Source of the DNA: Chloroflexota bacterium
Lineage (GTDB): Bacteria > Chloroflexota > Dehalococcoidia > Bin125
Assembly (NCBI GenBank): GCA_026707145.1
Contig: JAPOXK010000015.1
Coordinates: 101,842-165,841, forward strand
Direction of reading: 5' to 3'
DNA length: 64,000 nucleotides
The position numbers and the translations under genes are program-made. Every line of letters begins with the position of its first letter. Positions within the stretch are counted from its first letter, which is position 1. Shown piece by piece: positions 17,239 through 26,269 of this stretch. Under the pieces are notes generated by a model, which searched no databases, was not told where the DNA came from, and saw only the letters and a program-made list of their open reading frames with translations.

Positions 17239-17577
17239 CTAGCCCTTCGACTTGCCTTTGGACGTACTCGCCGCCGAGCTCTTCGCCCGACCCGACGATC
17301 CACCCTTCGACGCGACCGGCTCCGCTTTTGGCTTCGTCTCAGGCGCCTTCACCTCCGGTGACGACTTTCCGTCCTCGGATTTGCTGCCCGAGCCGTGCTG
17401 CTTGGTCCGGCTATCCGTCTTATAGAAGCCCGTCCCCTTGAAAACGATCGCCGGCGCCACTGGAATCCGGCGGGCCGGTCCCTCGCACTCCCGGCAGGCT
17501 TGCTCCACCGGGGCATCGAACCCTTCCGCCTTCTCATATACGTGCCCAGCGGTGCACTCGTAGGTATAGCGCGGCAC
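17239..17577 (-). CDS. FmdB-family zinc-ribbon protein
   Basis: This is a 112-aa protein beginning with GTG at 17577, with AGGAG 6 nt upstream. Residues 1-40 are a small zinc ribbon, PRYTYECTAGHVYEKAEGF and ACRECEGPARRIP, with the CxxC and the aromatic pattern of FmdB-type putative regulatory proteins. FKGTGFYKTD is also typical. The remaining ~55 residues are a Lys/Ser-rich disordered tail. Its role is unknown; DNA or RNA binding has been suggested for the family. It is divergent from rpsB. Confidence 0.85.
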   Translation of the reverse strand: MPRYTYECTAGHVYEKAEGFDAPVEQACRECEGPARRIPVAPAIVFKGTGFYKTDSRTKQHGSGSKSEDGKSSPEVKAPETKPKAEPVASKGGSSGRAKSSAASTSKGKSKG

Positions 17578-17712
17578 TCGTGGCTCCTGCGTGCGTCCGA
17601 ATCCCGGGGCGACCAGCCTAACAACAGCTTCCGCACACCAGCAATAACGCCGGAAACGGCCGCGGCGCGTCCGCCTCGCGTCCCTTGATTGCTTGCCTCC
17701 GCACGCCCTGCC

Positions 17713-17718
17713 TATACT
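17713..17718 (+). promoter_or_regulatory. Candidate -10 box of the rpsB operon
   Basis: TATACT lies about 105 nt before rpsB and upstream of the leader hairpin. No ideally spaced -35 exists: TTGCCT is at 14 nt, ATTGCT at 19 and TTGATT at 22. It is the only strong -10 match in the divergent fmdB-rpsB region. Confidence 0.45.
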
Positions 17719-17751
17719 GGCCTCTCGGAGAGGGTCCCTGGTCCGTGGCGC

Positions 17752-17774
17752 GCGGCCGGTGACGGCCGCTTTTT
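17752..17774 (+). terminator. Intrinsic-terminator-like hairpin in the rpsB leader (candidate attenuator)
   Basis: GCGGCCG (17752-17758), a GTGA tetraloop and CGGCCGC (17763-17769) form a perfect 7-bp stem, followed directly by TTTTT. It lies 50 nt before the rpsB start and downstream of the candidate promoter. No plus-strand gene lies upstream to be terminated, so it could attenuate the operon itself. Confidence 0.65.
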
Positions 17775-17824
17775 CTTGCGCGAGAGCGCTCATCGGGGAA
17801 CGCTGCAGCGCACGCAGGAGGGCA

Positions 17825-18577
17825 ATGGCTGACCTACCAACCATGAAGGAACTCTTGGAGGCCGGCGTCCACTTTGGACACCAGACCCAGCGCTGGAATC
17901 CCAAGATGAAGCCCTTCATCCACTCCGCTCGCAACGGCATTCATATCCTCGACCTCGCTCAAACCGTTCAGCTCCTCCACAGCGCCGTCAACTTCGTCCG
18001 CCAGACCGCCGCCGAGGGCGACGACATCCTCTTCGTCGGCACCAAGAAGCAGGCGCAGGAGCTCATCAAAGCTGAGGCCGAGCGCTGCCAGATGCCCTAC
18101 GTCATCAACCGCTGGCTTGGCGGCACGCTCACCAACTGGCAAACGATCCAGACACGCATCAGCTACATGCAGCGACTCGAGCGCCTGGAGTTCGCCGACG
18201 GCTTCGAGACGCTGCCCAAGAAAGAAGCCCTGCGCCGCCGCGATGAGCTCCGCCGTCTCCGCCGCTATCTCGGCGGGCTCCATGACATGACCCGTCTGCC
18301 CGGCGCCCTCTTCATCGTCGACGTCCCGCGAGAGAACATCGCCGTCCTTGAGGCAAACCGCCTCGACATCCCCATCGTCGCCGTCTGCGACACCAACTGC
18401 GACCCCACTCCAATCGCCTACCCCGTCCCCTCCAATGACGACGCCTTCCGCGCTATCGGCATGATCACCACCCAGATCGCCGATGCCGCCTTAGAGGGGC
18501 GCGCCGCGGCCGAGTCCGCGCAGGTCGATGACACCGCCACCGAGATAGCCGAGCCCGTCACCGCCGGTTCCGCCTAG
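17825..18577 (+). CDS. rpsB: Small ribosomal subunit protein uS2
   Basis: This 250-aa protein of the 30S subunit is needed for binding bS1 and mRNA. Conserved segments include [44 protein letters not shown] and the C-terminal [13 protein letters not shown] at 17825, with CAGGAGGG ahead, gives the normal N-terminus; an in-frame TTG 132 nt upstream would add a Cys/Arg-rich leader with no family match. It is the first gene of a long operon running to rseP. Confidence 0.97.
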   Translation: MADLPTMKELLEAGVHFGHQTQRWNPKMKPFIHSARNGIHILDLAQTVQLLHSAVNFVRQTAAEGDDILFVGTKKQAQELIKAEAERCQMPYVINRWLGGTLTNWQTIQTRISYMQRLERLEFADGFETLPKKEALRRRDELRRLRRYLGGLHDMTRLPGALFIVDVPRENIAVLEANRLDIPIVAVCDTNCDPTPIAYPVPSNDDAFRAIGMITTQIADAALEGRAAAESAQVDDTATEIAEPVTAGSA

Positions 18578-18592
18578 TCAGAGGGAGTCGCA

Positions 18593-19093
18593 GTGGTCAT
18601 CAACATCGACGCCATCAAAACCCTGCGCGAACGGACGCAGGCCGGCGTTATGGACTGCCGCCAAGCGCTGGAGGAGGCCGGCGGCGACATGGATCAAGCC
18701 ACCGCCATCCTCCGTGACAAAGGCCTCGCCACCGCGAGCAAGCGTGCCGACCGCGAGACCAACCACGGCCTCGTCGAGGCTTATATCCACGGCGGCCGCA
18801 TCGGCGCCTTGGTGGAGCTCAACTGCGAAACGGACTTCGTCGCTCGGACGGATCTCTTCAAGACGCTCGCGCACGACATCGCCATGCAGGTCGCCTCAAT
18901 GCAGCCTACGGTGATCTGCCCCGAAGACCTCGACCCGGATGCTGCCGGCTCGCCCGAGCAGCTCGCCCTCCTCGCCCAGCCCTTCATTAAGGACCAGTCC
19001 AAGTCCGTGCAGGACCGTATCAACGAAACCGTTGCCAGCACCGGCGAGAAGATCAAGGTGCGCCGCATGATGCGCTACAGTCTGGGCGAGTAG
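18593..19093 (+). CDS. tsf: Elongation factor Ts, short form
   Basis: This 166-aa guanine-nucleotide exchange factor for EF-Tu has a UBA-like N-terminal domain (LRERTQAGVMDCRQALEEAGGD) and the CETDFV motif that contacts EF-Tu. It lacks most of the second core and coiled-coil region of the ~280-aa E. coli protein and is shorter even than the ~196-aa Thermus type, but ends with a normal MRYSLGE. GTG start 15 nt after rpsB. Confidence 0.95.
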   Translation: MVINIDAIKTLRERTQAGVMDCRQALEEAGGDMDQATAILRDKGLATASKRADRETNHGLVEAYIHGGRIGALVELNCETDFVARTDLFKTLAHDIAMQVASMQPTVICPEDLDPDAAGSPEQLALLAQPFIKDQSKSVQDRINETVASTGEKIKVRRMMRYSLGE

Positions 19094-19121
19094 CGGCTGC
19101 AACCACTGCGAAGGAGCCCGC

Positions 19122-19871
19122 ATGGCTGCCGCGCGCAAAGAGCGCGTCCTGCTCAAGCTCAGCGGCGCGGCCTTGCTGGGCCAGCGCCCCTTCGGGCTTG
19201 ACCCCCCCACCCTCCGCAACATCGCCCGTCAGCTGCAGCGCTGCCACGAGGCCGGCTTCGAAATGGCCGTCGTCGTCGGAGGCGGCAACCTCTTCCGTGG
19301 GGCCACCGCCGCCGAAGCCGGCTTCAATCGCGCCACCGCCGACTACGCCGGCATGCTCGCCACCGTCATCAACGCGCTCGCGCTGCAGGATGCCATTGAA
19401 GCGGAGGGGGTCCAAGTCCGCACCATGTCAGCCCTCAGCCTGGCCCAGGTCGCGGAGCCCTATATCCGCCGCCGCGCCATCCGCCACCTGGAGAAAGGCC
19501 GCCTCGTCCTCTTCGCCGCCGGCACCGGCAATCCTTACGTCACCACCGACACCGCCGCCGCCCTGCGCGGCGTCGAAGTCGGCGCCCAGCGCCTGCTGAT
19601 GGCCAAAACCGGCGTCGACGGCGTCTACACCGCCGATCCCGCTATCGATCCCACCGCCGCGCGCTACGACACGCTCAGCTACCGCGACGCAATCACCAAA
19701 CGCGTGCAGATCATGGACACCGCCGCCCTCTCTCTGTGCGAAGAGAACCATCTCCCCATCGTGGTCTTTGATATCGCCCCGCCGGACGCTATCGTGCGGG
19801 CGGTGATCGATGGCTCCGCCGGGACACTGGTCGGTACCATACCGACTAAACTGACCCGGGAGGCGAGCTAA
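19122..19871 (+). CDS. pyrH: UMP kinase
   Basis: This 249-aa hexameric UMP kinase of the amino-acid-kinase family makes UDP for RNA, DNA and cell-envelope precursors. VLLKLSGAALLG at the N-terminus binds ATP phosphates, VVVGGGNLFRG is the UMP-binding glycine loop, and the segment around KTGVDGVYTADPAIDP is typical. Bacterial enzymes are usually GTP-activated and UTP-inhibited. It lies between tsf and frr, the order conserved across most bacteria. Confidence 0.97.
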   Translation: MAAARKERVLLKLSGAALLGQRPFGLDPPTLRNIARQLQRCHEAGFEMAVVVGGGNLFRGATAAEAGFNRATADYAGMLATVINALALQDAIEAEGVQVRTMSALSLAQVAEPYIRRRAIRHLEKGRLVLFAAGTGNPYVTTDTAAALRGVEVGAQRLLMAKTGVDGVYTADPAIDPTAARYDTLSYRDAITKRVQIMDTAALSLCEENHLPIVVFDIAPPDAIVRAVIDGSAGTLVGTIPTKLTREAS

Positions 19872-19899
19872 TCGAGGCGGCGCGCCCCGCTGAGGGATC

Positions 19900-20472
19900 A
19901 TGCCGGACGACGACCTCACCACCCTCGCCCTAGAAGACGCCGAGAGCCGCATGCGCGGGGCCATTGAAGCGCTCAAGCGCGAACTCGCGACCGTGCGCAC
20001 CGGGCGTGCGCACCCCGCGCTGGTCGAGCATCTGCCGATCGATTACTTCGGTACGACCATGCCACTCAACCAACTCGCTACGATCACCGCCCCCGAGGCA
20101 CGCCTCATCGTTATCCAACCTTGGGACAAGAACGCCATTGATCCCATCACCAAAAGCATCCAGCGTTCGGATCTCGGACTGAATCCCCAGAACGATGGGG
20201 TCGTCGTGCGCCTCGCCATCCCCGAGCTCACCGAGGAACGGCGGCGCGCCTTGGTCAAGCAAGTCGCCCAAAAAAACGAGGCCGCCCGTATCGCCATCCG
20301 CAACGTCCGCCGCCACACACAGGATGATCTGCGCGGTCTGCTCAAAGACAAAGAGATCTCCAAGGACGCCGAGCGCAGCGCGCACGAAGAGCTGGAGAAA
20401 CTCACCCATCGCTTCGTGGAGCAGGCGGACAGAGATGGCGCCGAAAAGGGAAAGGAGCTGTTGGAGGTCTAG
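19900..20472 (+). CDS. frr: Ribosome recycling factor
   Basis: This 190-aa factor acts with EF-G to split post-termination ribosomes. The long three-helix bundle is clear (MRGAIEALKRELATVRTGRA, ERRRALVKQVAQKNEAARIA, HEELEKLTHRFVEQADRDG), with the hinge and beta domain around YFGTTMPLNQLATITAPEAR. Length is near the usual 185. It follows pyrH by 28 nt. Confidence 0.97.
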   Translation: MPDDDLTTLALEDAESRMRGAIEALKRELATVRTGRAHPALVEHLPIDYFGTTMPLNQLATITAPEARLIVIQPWDKNAIDPITKSIQRSDLGLNPQNDGVVVRLAIPELTEERRRALVKQVAQKNEAARIAIRNVRRHTQDDLRGLLKDKEISKDAERSAHEELEKLTHRFVEQADRDGAEKGKELLEV

Positions 20473-20486
20473 CCTCCCCGCAGCCC

Positions 20487-21260
20487 ATGGCCCAACCCGA
20501 ACAGCCCTCCGTTCCCCGCCATGTCGCGCTCATCATGGACGGCAACGGGCGCTGGGCGGAAGCGCGCGGCCTCCCCCGTACCGCCGGTCACCGCGCCGGC
20601 ACCGAGAACATCCGCAGCGTCATTGAAACCTTCGGTGAACGCGGCGTCGAATGCCTCACGCTCTACGCCTTTAGCACGGAAAACTGGGGGCGCCCGAAAT
20701 GGGAAGTGGATTCCCTCATGCGCATCCTCGCGCGCACCATCCGTAAAGAAGTACGCCCCCTCCACGAGGCGGGCGTCCGGCTGCGTTGGATCGGCCGCAT
20801 CGACGTGCTCCCCGCGCGGCTGCAGCGGCAGATCGAGGATGCCGTCGAGTTGACCCGCCACAATGACAAGATGACCGTCTGCGCCGCCTTCAACTACGGC
20901 GCGCGCGCGGAGATCGTCGAGGCCGTACAACGCATCGCCAGCGAGGGCGTCCCGCCCGACGCCATCGACGAGGCCCTCGTCGCCAGCCGCCTCTACACGG
21001 CCGGCCTCCCCGACCCCGACCTCATTGTCCGCACCGGCGGCGAGTGGCGCCTCTCCAACTTTCTTCTCTGGCAAGCCGCCTACGCGGAGTACCACAGTAC
21101 CCCGACCTACTGGCCCGACTTCTCCAAAGCAGACATCGACGAGGCCCTCGCCGTCTACCAGCGACGCGTGCGCAAATTCGGCGCGCTGGTCGACGATGGC
21201 CGTGGCAACGGCCCCACCCCTGCGCGCGCCGCCGCGCAGCCTGGCGGGAACGGCGCCTGA
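20487..21260 (+). CDS. uppS: Isoprenyl transferase (undecaprenyl diphosphate synthase type)
   Basis: This 257-aa cis-prenyltransferase extends farnesyl diphosphate to the C50-C55 lipid carrier for cell-wall glycans. HVALIMDGNGRWAEARGLPR contains the catalytic Asp and the diphosphate-binding loop. LTLYAFSTENWGRP and RTGGEWRLSNFLLWQ are the other hallmark segments. A flexible Pro/Ala-rich tail follows. Its presence with LysM repeats in the downstream protease is consistent with a glycan-containing envelope. Confidence 0.96.
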   Translation: MAQPEQPSVPRHVALIMDGNGRWAEARGLPRTAGHRAGTENIRSVIETFGERGVECLTLYAFSTENWGRPKWEVDSLMRILARTIRKEVRPLHEAGVRLRWIGRIDVLPARLQRQIEDAVELTRHNDKMTVCAAFNYGARAEIVEAVQRIASEGVPPDAIDEALVASRLYTAGLPDPDLIVRTGGEWRLSNFLLWQAAYAEYHSTPTYWPDFSKADIDEALAVYQRRVRKFGALVDDGRGNGPTPARAAAQPGGNGA

Positions 21261-21263
21261 TTC

Positions 21264-22145
21264 ATGCCAGTCGCCTCCCAGATCTGGAATCGGGGACGGC
21301 GGCTTTTCGTCTCCTCCCCCCTGTTTCTGCGCGTGGTGACCGCCGCGCCGACCGTGCCGATCGTCGTTGTCGCGATCCTGGAGGGCGGCGGACTCTGGGC
21401 CGCTATCGTCGCGCTCACGCTCGTCGTCGCGATGATCGAGTTCGGCGCTGCGGTGGGAATATCCCGGCGCGACCCGCTGCTCGCCATCTTGGCCGCCGCC
21501 GCCGCCGCCATCCCGGCCGTCGCCCTCCTCAGTGACATTCCCCGCACCTGGCCCTTGACCGCAGCACTACTCGCTCTCGCCGCGTTTCCGATCGCCGCCG
21601 GCACCGGCCTGCGCCTCGGCGGCCTGATCGAGCCGACCGACATCCGCGCCCTCGCCCCCCGCCTAGCCTATGCCGTCTTCGCGCTGATCTATTTCGCCTG
21701 GCTGGGCAGCTTCCTCGTCGCCTTGCGAGAACTGCCCCAAGGCGAGGAGTGGACCCTGCTGGCCCTCTTCGCCGTCATGGCCGCCGACACGGGCGCCTTC
21801 GTCGTGGGCAAGCTCGGCGGACGCCGCTTGCTCGTGCCACAGCTCAGCCCCAACAAGACCGTTGAAGGCGCGCTCGGTGGCTTCGCCGCTGGCTTCGCCA
21901 CCGTCCTACTGATCAACCTCCTGCCCGATCTCAACGTCCCGCTAGAGAAGATGGTCATCTTGGCGTTCGTCCTCCCCCTCATGGCCGGGATCGGAGATCT
22001 GGCCGAATCCACGCTGAAGCGATCACTGAACGTGAAGGATCTCGGCGGCATGCTCCCCGGCCACGGTGGCGTACCCGACCGCCTCGACAGCCTGCTCTTC
22101 GGCGTGCCGACGGTATACTTTTTCGTACTATGGGCCGTGATCTGA
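21264..22145 (+). CDS. cdsA: Phosphatidate cytidylyltransferase
   Basis: This 293-aa integral membrane enzyme makes CDP-diacylglycerol from phosphatidate. About eight hydrophobic segments are visible, and the C-terminal family signature KRSLNVKDLGGMLPGHGGVPDRLDS is complete. It begins 3 nt after uppS and its last codons overlap the dxr start by 16 nt. Confidence 0.95.
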   Translation: MPVASQIWNRGRRLFVSSPLFLRVVTAAPTVPIVVVAILEGGGLWAAIVALTLVVAMIEFGAAVGISRRDPLLAILAAAAAAIPAVALLSDIPRTWPLTAALLALAAFPIAAGTGLRLGGLIEPTDIRALAPRLAYAVFALIYFAWLGSFLVALRELPQGEEWTLLALFAVMAADTGAFVVGKLGGRRLLVPQLSPNKTVEGALGGFAAGFATVLLINLLPDLNVPLEKMVILAFVLPLMAGIGDLAESTLKRSLNVKDLGGMLPGHGGVPDRLDSLLFGVPTVYFFVLWAVI

Positions 22146-23284
22146 CTCGCGTCCTCGTCCTCGGCAGCACCGGCAGCATCGGCACCCAAACGCTCGACGT
22201 CATCCGTTCCCTTCCCACGCACTTCCAGGTGGTAGGCCTGGCGGCCGGCAGCAATCTCGATCTGCTCGCCCAGCAGGCGCGGGAGTTCCATCCCCAGCTC
22301 CTCTGGTGTGAGCGCGCCGCGCCCCCAGCGCTGGCCGACTTGGCTTCCCAGATAGGAGCGGCGGTGATCCCGCTGGAGGAGATGGTTTCCGCCGTCGACC
22401 TCGACGTGGTGGCCGTCGGCACCGCGGGGCGCGCCGGTCTTGAACCGACCTTGAGCGCTCTCCAGCAAGGCCGCGCAGTCGCCCTCGCGAATAAAGAGGT
22501 GATCGTCATGGCCGGCCACTTAGTACGGCGCGCGGCCGACGAAGGCGGGGGGCAGTTGCGGCCCGTCGACTCGGAGCACTCGGCGATCTGGCAGTGCCTC
22601 TGGGGCGAAGAGGGCAACGACATTCGACGCATCATCCTCACCGCCTCCGGCGGCGCCCTGCGCAATCTGCCCGCCCGCTCCCTTGCCCAAGTCACCCCCG
22701 AGCAGGCGCTCGCCCATCCCACTTGGAAGATGGGGGCCAAGATCACCGTCGACTCCGCCACCCTCCTCAACAAAGGGCTGGAAACGATCGAGGCGCGCTG
22801 GCTCTTCGACGTGCCCTATGACCGCGTGGAGGTGGTGCAGCACGCCGAGTCGATCGTGCACTCCCTCGTCGAGTTCGGCGATGGCTCGGTCAAGGCCCAA
22901 CTCGGCAATCCAGACATGCGCCTGCCAATTCAGTGCGCACTCAGCTATCCCAGGCGCCTGCAGCCCACCGTCGCCCCCTTGGACCTCCCCGCGATCGGCG
23001 CGCTCACCTTCGAAACGCCCGACTTGGACCGCTACCCCTGCCTGCGCCTCGCCATGGAGGCCGGCCACCAAGGCGGTACCTATCCCACCGTCCTCGCCGC
23101 CGCCGACGAGATCGCCGTCGGCGCCTTCCTCAACGGAGCGATCCGCTTCACGCAGATCCCAACCGCGATCGCGTCTGCCCTCGACGCCCACACCTCCACC
23201 CCAGACCCCACGCTCGGCGAGATCGACGAAGCCGACCGTTGGGCACGCGACTTCGCCACCCACTGGCTGGCGGCGCGAGTCTAG
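22130..23284 (+). CDS. dxr: 1-deoxy-D-xylulose 5-phosphate reductoisomerase
   Basis: This 384-aa NADPH-dependent enzyme is the committed step of the MEP isoprenoid pathway. VLVLGSTGSIGTQTLDVI binds NADPH. VDSEHSAIWQCL and TASGGALRN are active-site segments, and ATLLNKGLETIEARWLFD is the next conserved block. ATG at 22130 lies inside the end of cdsA, showing coupling. Together with ispG and the polyprenyl synthase it links to the hopanoid genes elsewhere in the window. Confidence 0.97.
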   Translation: MGRDLTRVLVLGSTGSIGTQTLDVIRSLPTHFQVVGLAAGSNLDLLAQQAREFHPQLLWCERAAPPALADLASQIGAAVIPLEEMVSAVDLDVVAVGTAGRAGLEPTLSALQQGRAVALANKEVIVMAGHLVRRAADEGGGQLRPVDSEHSAIWQCLWGEEGNDIRRIILTASGGALRNLPARSLAQVTPEQALAHPTWKMGAKITVDSATLLNKGLETIEARWLFDVPYDRVEVVQHAESIVHSLVEFGDGSVKAQLGNPDMRLPIQCALSYPRRLQPTVAPLDLPAIGALTFETPDLDRYPCLRLAMEAGHQGGTYPTVLAAADEIAVGAFLNGAIRFTQIPTAIASALDAHTSTPDPTLGEIDEADRWARDFATHWLAARV

Positions 23285-23286
23285 CC

Positions 23287-24981
23287 GTGCTCGACACCAT
23301 CCTCCCCTTCATCGGCATCCTGCTCGGACTCGTGATCCTGCACGAGCTCGGCCACTTCGTCGTCGCCAAGCTCGCGGGCGTGCGCGTCGAAGAGTTCGGT
23401 ATCGGCATGCCCCCGCGGATCGCCGGCATCCGCTTTGGCGAAACCCTCTACTCGATCAACTGGCTGCCCCTGGGCGGCTTCGTACGTCTCACCGGAGAGG
23501 AAAGCGCGCGCGTCTTCGTCGCCGCCGTCAACGCCCAGAGCGCCGCCGCCCGCGCCGGACTGCGCGCAGGCGACGTCATCCTGAAAGTCGACGGCACGCC
23601 CGTCCACAGCGATGAGCAGCTCGCCAAACAACTCCGCCTGGCCGCCGCCGACGGTGGCCCGATCCCGATCGAGATCGAGCGCGAGCAGCAGGGGGCGCGG
23701 GGGGCCGAACTGGGACGGCGCGCCCTTCTGCTGGAGCCGCAGACCGTTCCCACCACAGCAACCGCTGCGGGGGCGCATCCCGCCAGGCCCGCTGCGGAGA
23801 TCGGCAGCATCACCGGCATCCAAACCAGTCCGGACCCTCGCTCCCTCGCCACCAAGCCACGCCCCGTGCGCATCGCCGTGATGGCGGCCGGCGCCGTCAC
23901 CAACTTCCTCGTCCCGATCGTGCTCTTCGCCGTCGCTGCGCTCATCCCCCAAGCCGCGCCCGAGGGCCCTGCGGTCATCACCTCCGTCGTCGAAGGCGCT
24001 CCCGCCGAACGCGCCGGACTGCGGGCCGGCGATCGCGTGGTCAGCATCAACGGCGAGCCGATCCAACACGCCGGCGACCTTTCCCTCGCCATTCAGTTGA
24101 ACGTGGGCAACCAAGTGGCGTTCGTTGTCGAGCGGGAGGTCCACGTGGAGGGCACTGCCCAACGCCAGAGCTTCCAACGGCAACTCTTCACGACCGCCGT
24201 GCAAGCACGGCTCGCGCCGCAGGACCTGGAGCACGTCGTTCAGCCGGGCGAAACCATCCACGACGTCGCCGCCCTGTTGGGTGTGAGCGCCACCCAAGTC
24301 CTGCGCGGCGCCGGCTTCGGCGCCGGTTTTCCCATCGACGAAGGCACCGAGCTCGTGCTCCCGGACGGCACCCGCTACGTCGCCCAGCAAGGCGATACCG
24401 CAGAGTCGATCGCCGACGACCTGTTCGTCCGCAACCAGGTGATCTACGACGCCGCCGGCATCGACCCCGTACGGCTGGAGCCCGGCATGACGGTTAGCGT
24501 GGAGCAAGGCCCCACCGGCATCACCATCGCCAATCTCCGGCCCACCACCGTCACGGAGCGCTCCGACTTCTTAGCCGCCGTCGAGACCGGATGGACCCGC
24601 ACCGTCGACACGTTCATGCTCGTGCGCAATCGCATTCGCTCCTGGATCGCCGGCGGCGACCCCATCACAGTCAGCGGTCCCATCGGCCTGGCCCGCGCCA
24701 CGGACGAGATCGTCGAGCGCGCCGGCTGGCTGCGTCTGATCGAACTCGCCGCGCTCCTCAGCCTCAACCTAGCCGTGATCAACATTCTGCCCCTGCCCAT
24801 GCTCGACGGCGGCCGCATTATGTTCGTCCTGATCGAGATCGCCCGGCGCGGCCGCCGGATCTCCCCCGAGAAAGAGGGCCTGGTGCACCTCACTGGTTTC
24901 GCGATCATCATTGCCTTCATGGTGATCGTCGGCTACTTCGACATCATCCGCGCTATCGCCGGTGAAAGCGCCCTGCGCTAA
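23287..24981 (+). CDS. rseP: Site-2 protease (RseP family) with extra PDZ and two LysM-like repeats
   Basis: This is a 564-aa intramembrane zinc protease. TM1 carries HELGH (19-23) and TM3 the INILPLPMLDGG segment (498-509), so the active site is complete. It departs from the ~350-450-aa family plan in two ways. A PDZ domain (about 73-150, RAGLRAGDVILKVDG) is inserted between GEE (70-72) and PDPRSLATKP (182-191), which normally adjoin. After the usual PDZ (about 226-310), two LysM-like repeats follow: HVVQPGETIHDVAALLGV (316-359) and YVAQQGDTAESIADDLFV (364-406). By RseP topology the first PDZ would face the cytoplasm and the LysM part the outside. GTG start 2 nt after dxr. Confidence 0.93.
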   Translation: MLDTILPFIGILLGLVILHELGHFVVAKLAGVRVEEFGIGMPPRIAGIRFGETLYSINWLPLGGFVRLTGEESARVFVAAVNAQSAAARAGLRAGDVILKVDGTPVHSDEQLAKQLRLAAADGGPIPIEIEREQQGARGAELGRRALLLEPQTVPTTATAAGAHPARPAAEIGSITGIQTSPDPRSLATKPRPVRIAVMAAGAVTNFLVPIVLFAVAALIPQAAPEGPAVITSVVEGAPAERAGLRAGDRVVSINGEPIQHAGDLSLAIQLNVGNQVAFVVEREVHVEGTAQRQSFQRQLFTTAVQARLAPQDLEHVVQPGETIHDVAALLGVSATQVLRGAGFGAGFPIDEGTELVLPDGTRYVAQQGDTAESIADDLFVRNQVIYDAAGIDPVRLEPGMTVSVEQGPTGITIANLRPTTVTERSDFLAAVETGWTRTVDTFMLVRNRIRSWIAGGDPITVSGPIGLARATDEIVERAGWLRLIELAALLSLNLAVINILPLPMLDGGRIMFVLIEIARRGRRISPEKEGLVHLTGFAIIIAFMVIVGYFDIIRAIAGESALR

Positions 24982-25022
24982 ACGGGGAGCGCGAGCACGC
25001 ACGCGCAAACCACGGGCCGGCG

Positions 25023-26159
25023 CTAGACGGCGGCGCGCTCCGCGATGATCGCGTCCAACTCCACCCGCAGCCTCCCCAGCACCTCGTCGTACGAGTAGGC
25101 GCCCAAGCTTTCCTCGCCTCGCTTCAGGTTGACCGCCACCGGCCCGCACCACAGGCCAAGATCCGCGTCGTCCGTTTCTCCAGGGCCGTTCACCCGGCAG
25201 CCCATCACCGCAATCGTGACATCGTGATCCTTGGCGTAGGCTGTCATCGTCTTGACATCCTGCGCCAGCTCGATGAACGCCTCGTTCTCCACTCGCGAGC
25301 AGGACGGACAGGAGATGATATTCAACCCTTGATCCAGCGAGGCGGGCACCGACCGGAACCGTCCCGCCTGAATATCCGCGATGATCTCCCGCGCCACCGT
25401 CACCTCGCGCCCCTTCTCCTCAAACGGCAGCGTCAGCGAGACCCGCACCGTGTCGCCGATCCCCTCCGTGATCAGCTGCTCGAAAGCCACCCGCGTCTTG
25501 ATCTCACCCTCCGGCGGCATCCCCGCCTCCGTCACTCCCAAGTGCAGCGGGACGTCGGGCCGCTCTGCCGCGAAGCGGCGATTGCCCTCCACCACCTTGC
25601 GCCAGTCCGAGTCCTTCAGGGAAACCACGTAGCGCTCAAACCCCATCTGGTCCAGCAACGCACAATGCTCGAGCGCGCTGGCCACCATCCCGCTGACGTG
25701 ATCGCTGCCGTAGCGCTCCAACATCCGCGGATCGACCGAGCCGCAATTCACGCCCACGCGCAGCGCACAGTCGTGCTCCATCGCCGTCTCCGCCAGGAAC
25801 GCCACCTTCTCCTCAATGGTGCGATCCTTCTCGTGGTGGTGGAGGTGCCCGGGGTTGTAGCGCATCTTGTCCACGTGCGGCGCCACCAACGCCGCCAGCC
25901 GATAGTTCTCCTGCAGGTCGACCGAGAGCGGCGCCGATGTCCGCCGCCGTACTTCCGCCAGCGCCTCCACGTCGCGCTTCGAGTCCACCGCCACCCGCAC
26001 CAGATCGGCCCCGGCGGCCTCGATCAGCTCCACCTGCCGCACCGTCGCATCGATGTCCTGCGTCCGCGTCGCAGCCATCGACTGGACCGCGATCGGCGCC
26101 CCTCCGCCCAGCGTCAGCGGCCCAACCCCGACAACGCGCGTGATCCGACGTTCGGCCAT
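25023..26159 (-). CDS. ispG: 4-hydroxy-3-methylbut-2-en-1-yl diphosphate synthase
   Basis: This 378-aa [4Fe-4S] enzyme of the MEP pathway makes [24 protein letters not shown] is the TIM-barrel start. The cluster ligands lie in [10 protein letters not shown] and [11 protein letters not shown], the latter the family signature. In related genomes ispG usually continues the dxr-rseP operon; here it is inverted and convergent with rseP, with only 41 nt between the stop codons, and so must have its own promoter. Confidence 0.96.
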   Translation of the reverse strand: MAERRITRVVGVGPLTLGGGAPIAVQSMAATRTQDIDATVRQVELIEAAGADLVRVAVDSKRDVEALAEVRRRTSAPLSVDLQENYRLAALVAPHVDKMRYNPGHLHHHEKDRTIEEKVAFLAETAMEHDCALRVGVNCGSVDPRMLERYGSDHVSGMVASALEHCALLDQMGFERYVVSLKDSDWRKVVEGNRRFAAERPDVPLHLGVTEAGMPPEGEIKTRVAFEQLITEGIGDTVRVSLTLPFEEKGREVTVAREIIADIQAGRFRSVPASLDQGLNIISCPSCSRVENEAFIELAQDVKTMTAYAKDHDVTIAVMGCRVNGPGETDDADLGLWCGPVAVNLKRGEESLGAYSYDEVLGRLRVELDAIIAERAAV

Positions 26160-26257
26160 CGCCGCCCTTCAGCCGTCCGGCTCGCGGGGATATTCTCGCA
26201 CCGGCAGCGAGGCGCGAGCCAGCACCATGTTACGCGACCCTGCATGCGCGCGGTCGG

Positions 26258-26263
26258 TACTCT
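26258..26263 (+). promoter_or_regulatory. Candidate leaderless -10 box
   Basis: TACTCT stands exactly 6 nt before the ATG at 26270, the spacing expected when transcription starts at the initiation codon. No Shine-Dalgarno is present. Confidence 0.4.
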
Positions 26264-26269
26264 GCGCCC

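Noticed and set aside
22933..23286. 118-codon N-terminal extension of rseP
   Set aside because: It overlaps dxr and is Arg-rich; the GTG at 23287 gives the usual short N-terminus before TM1.
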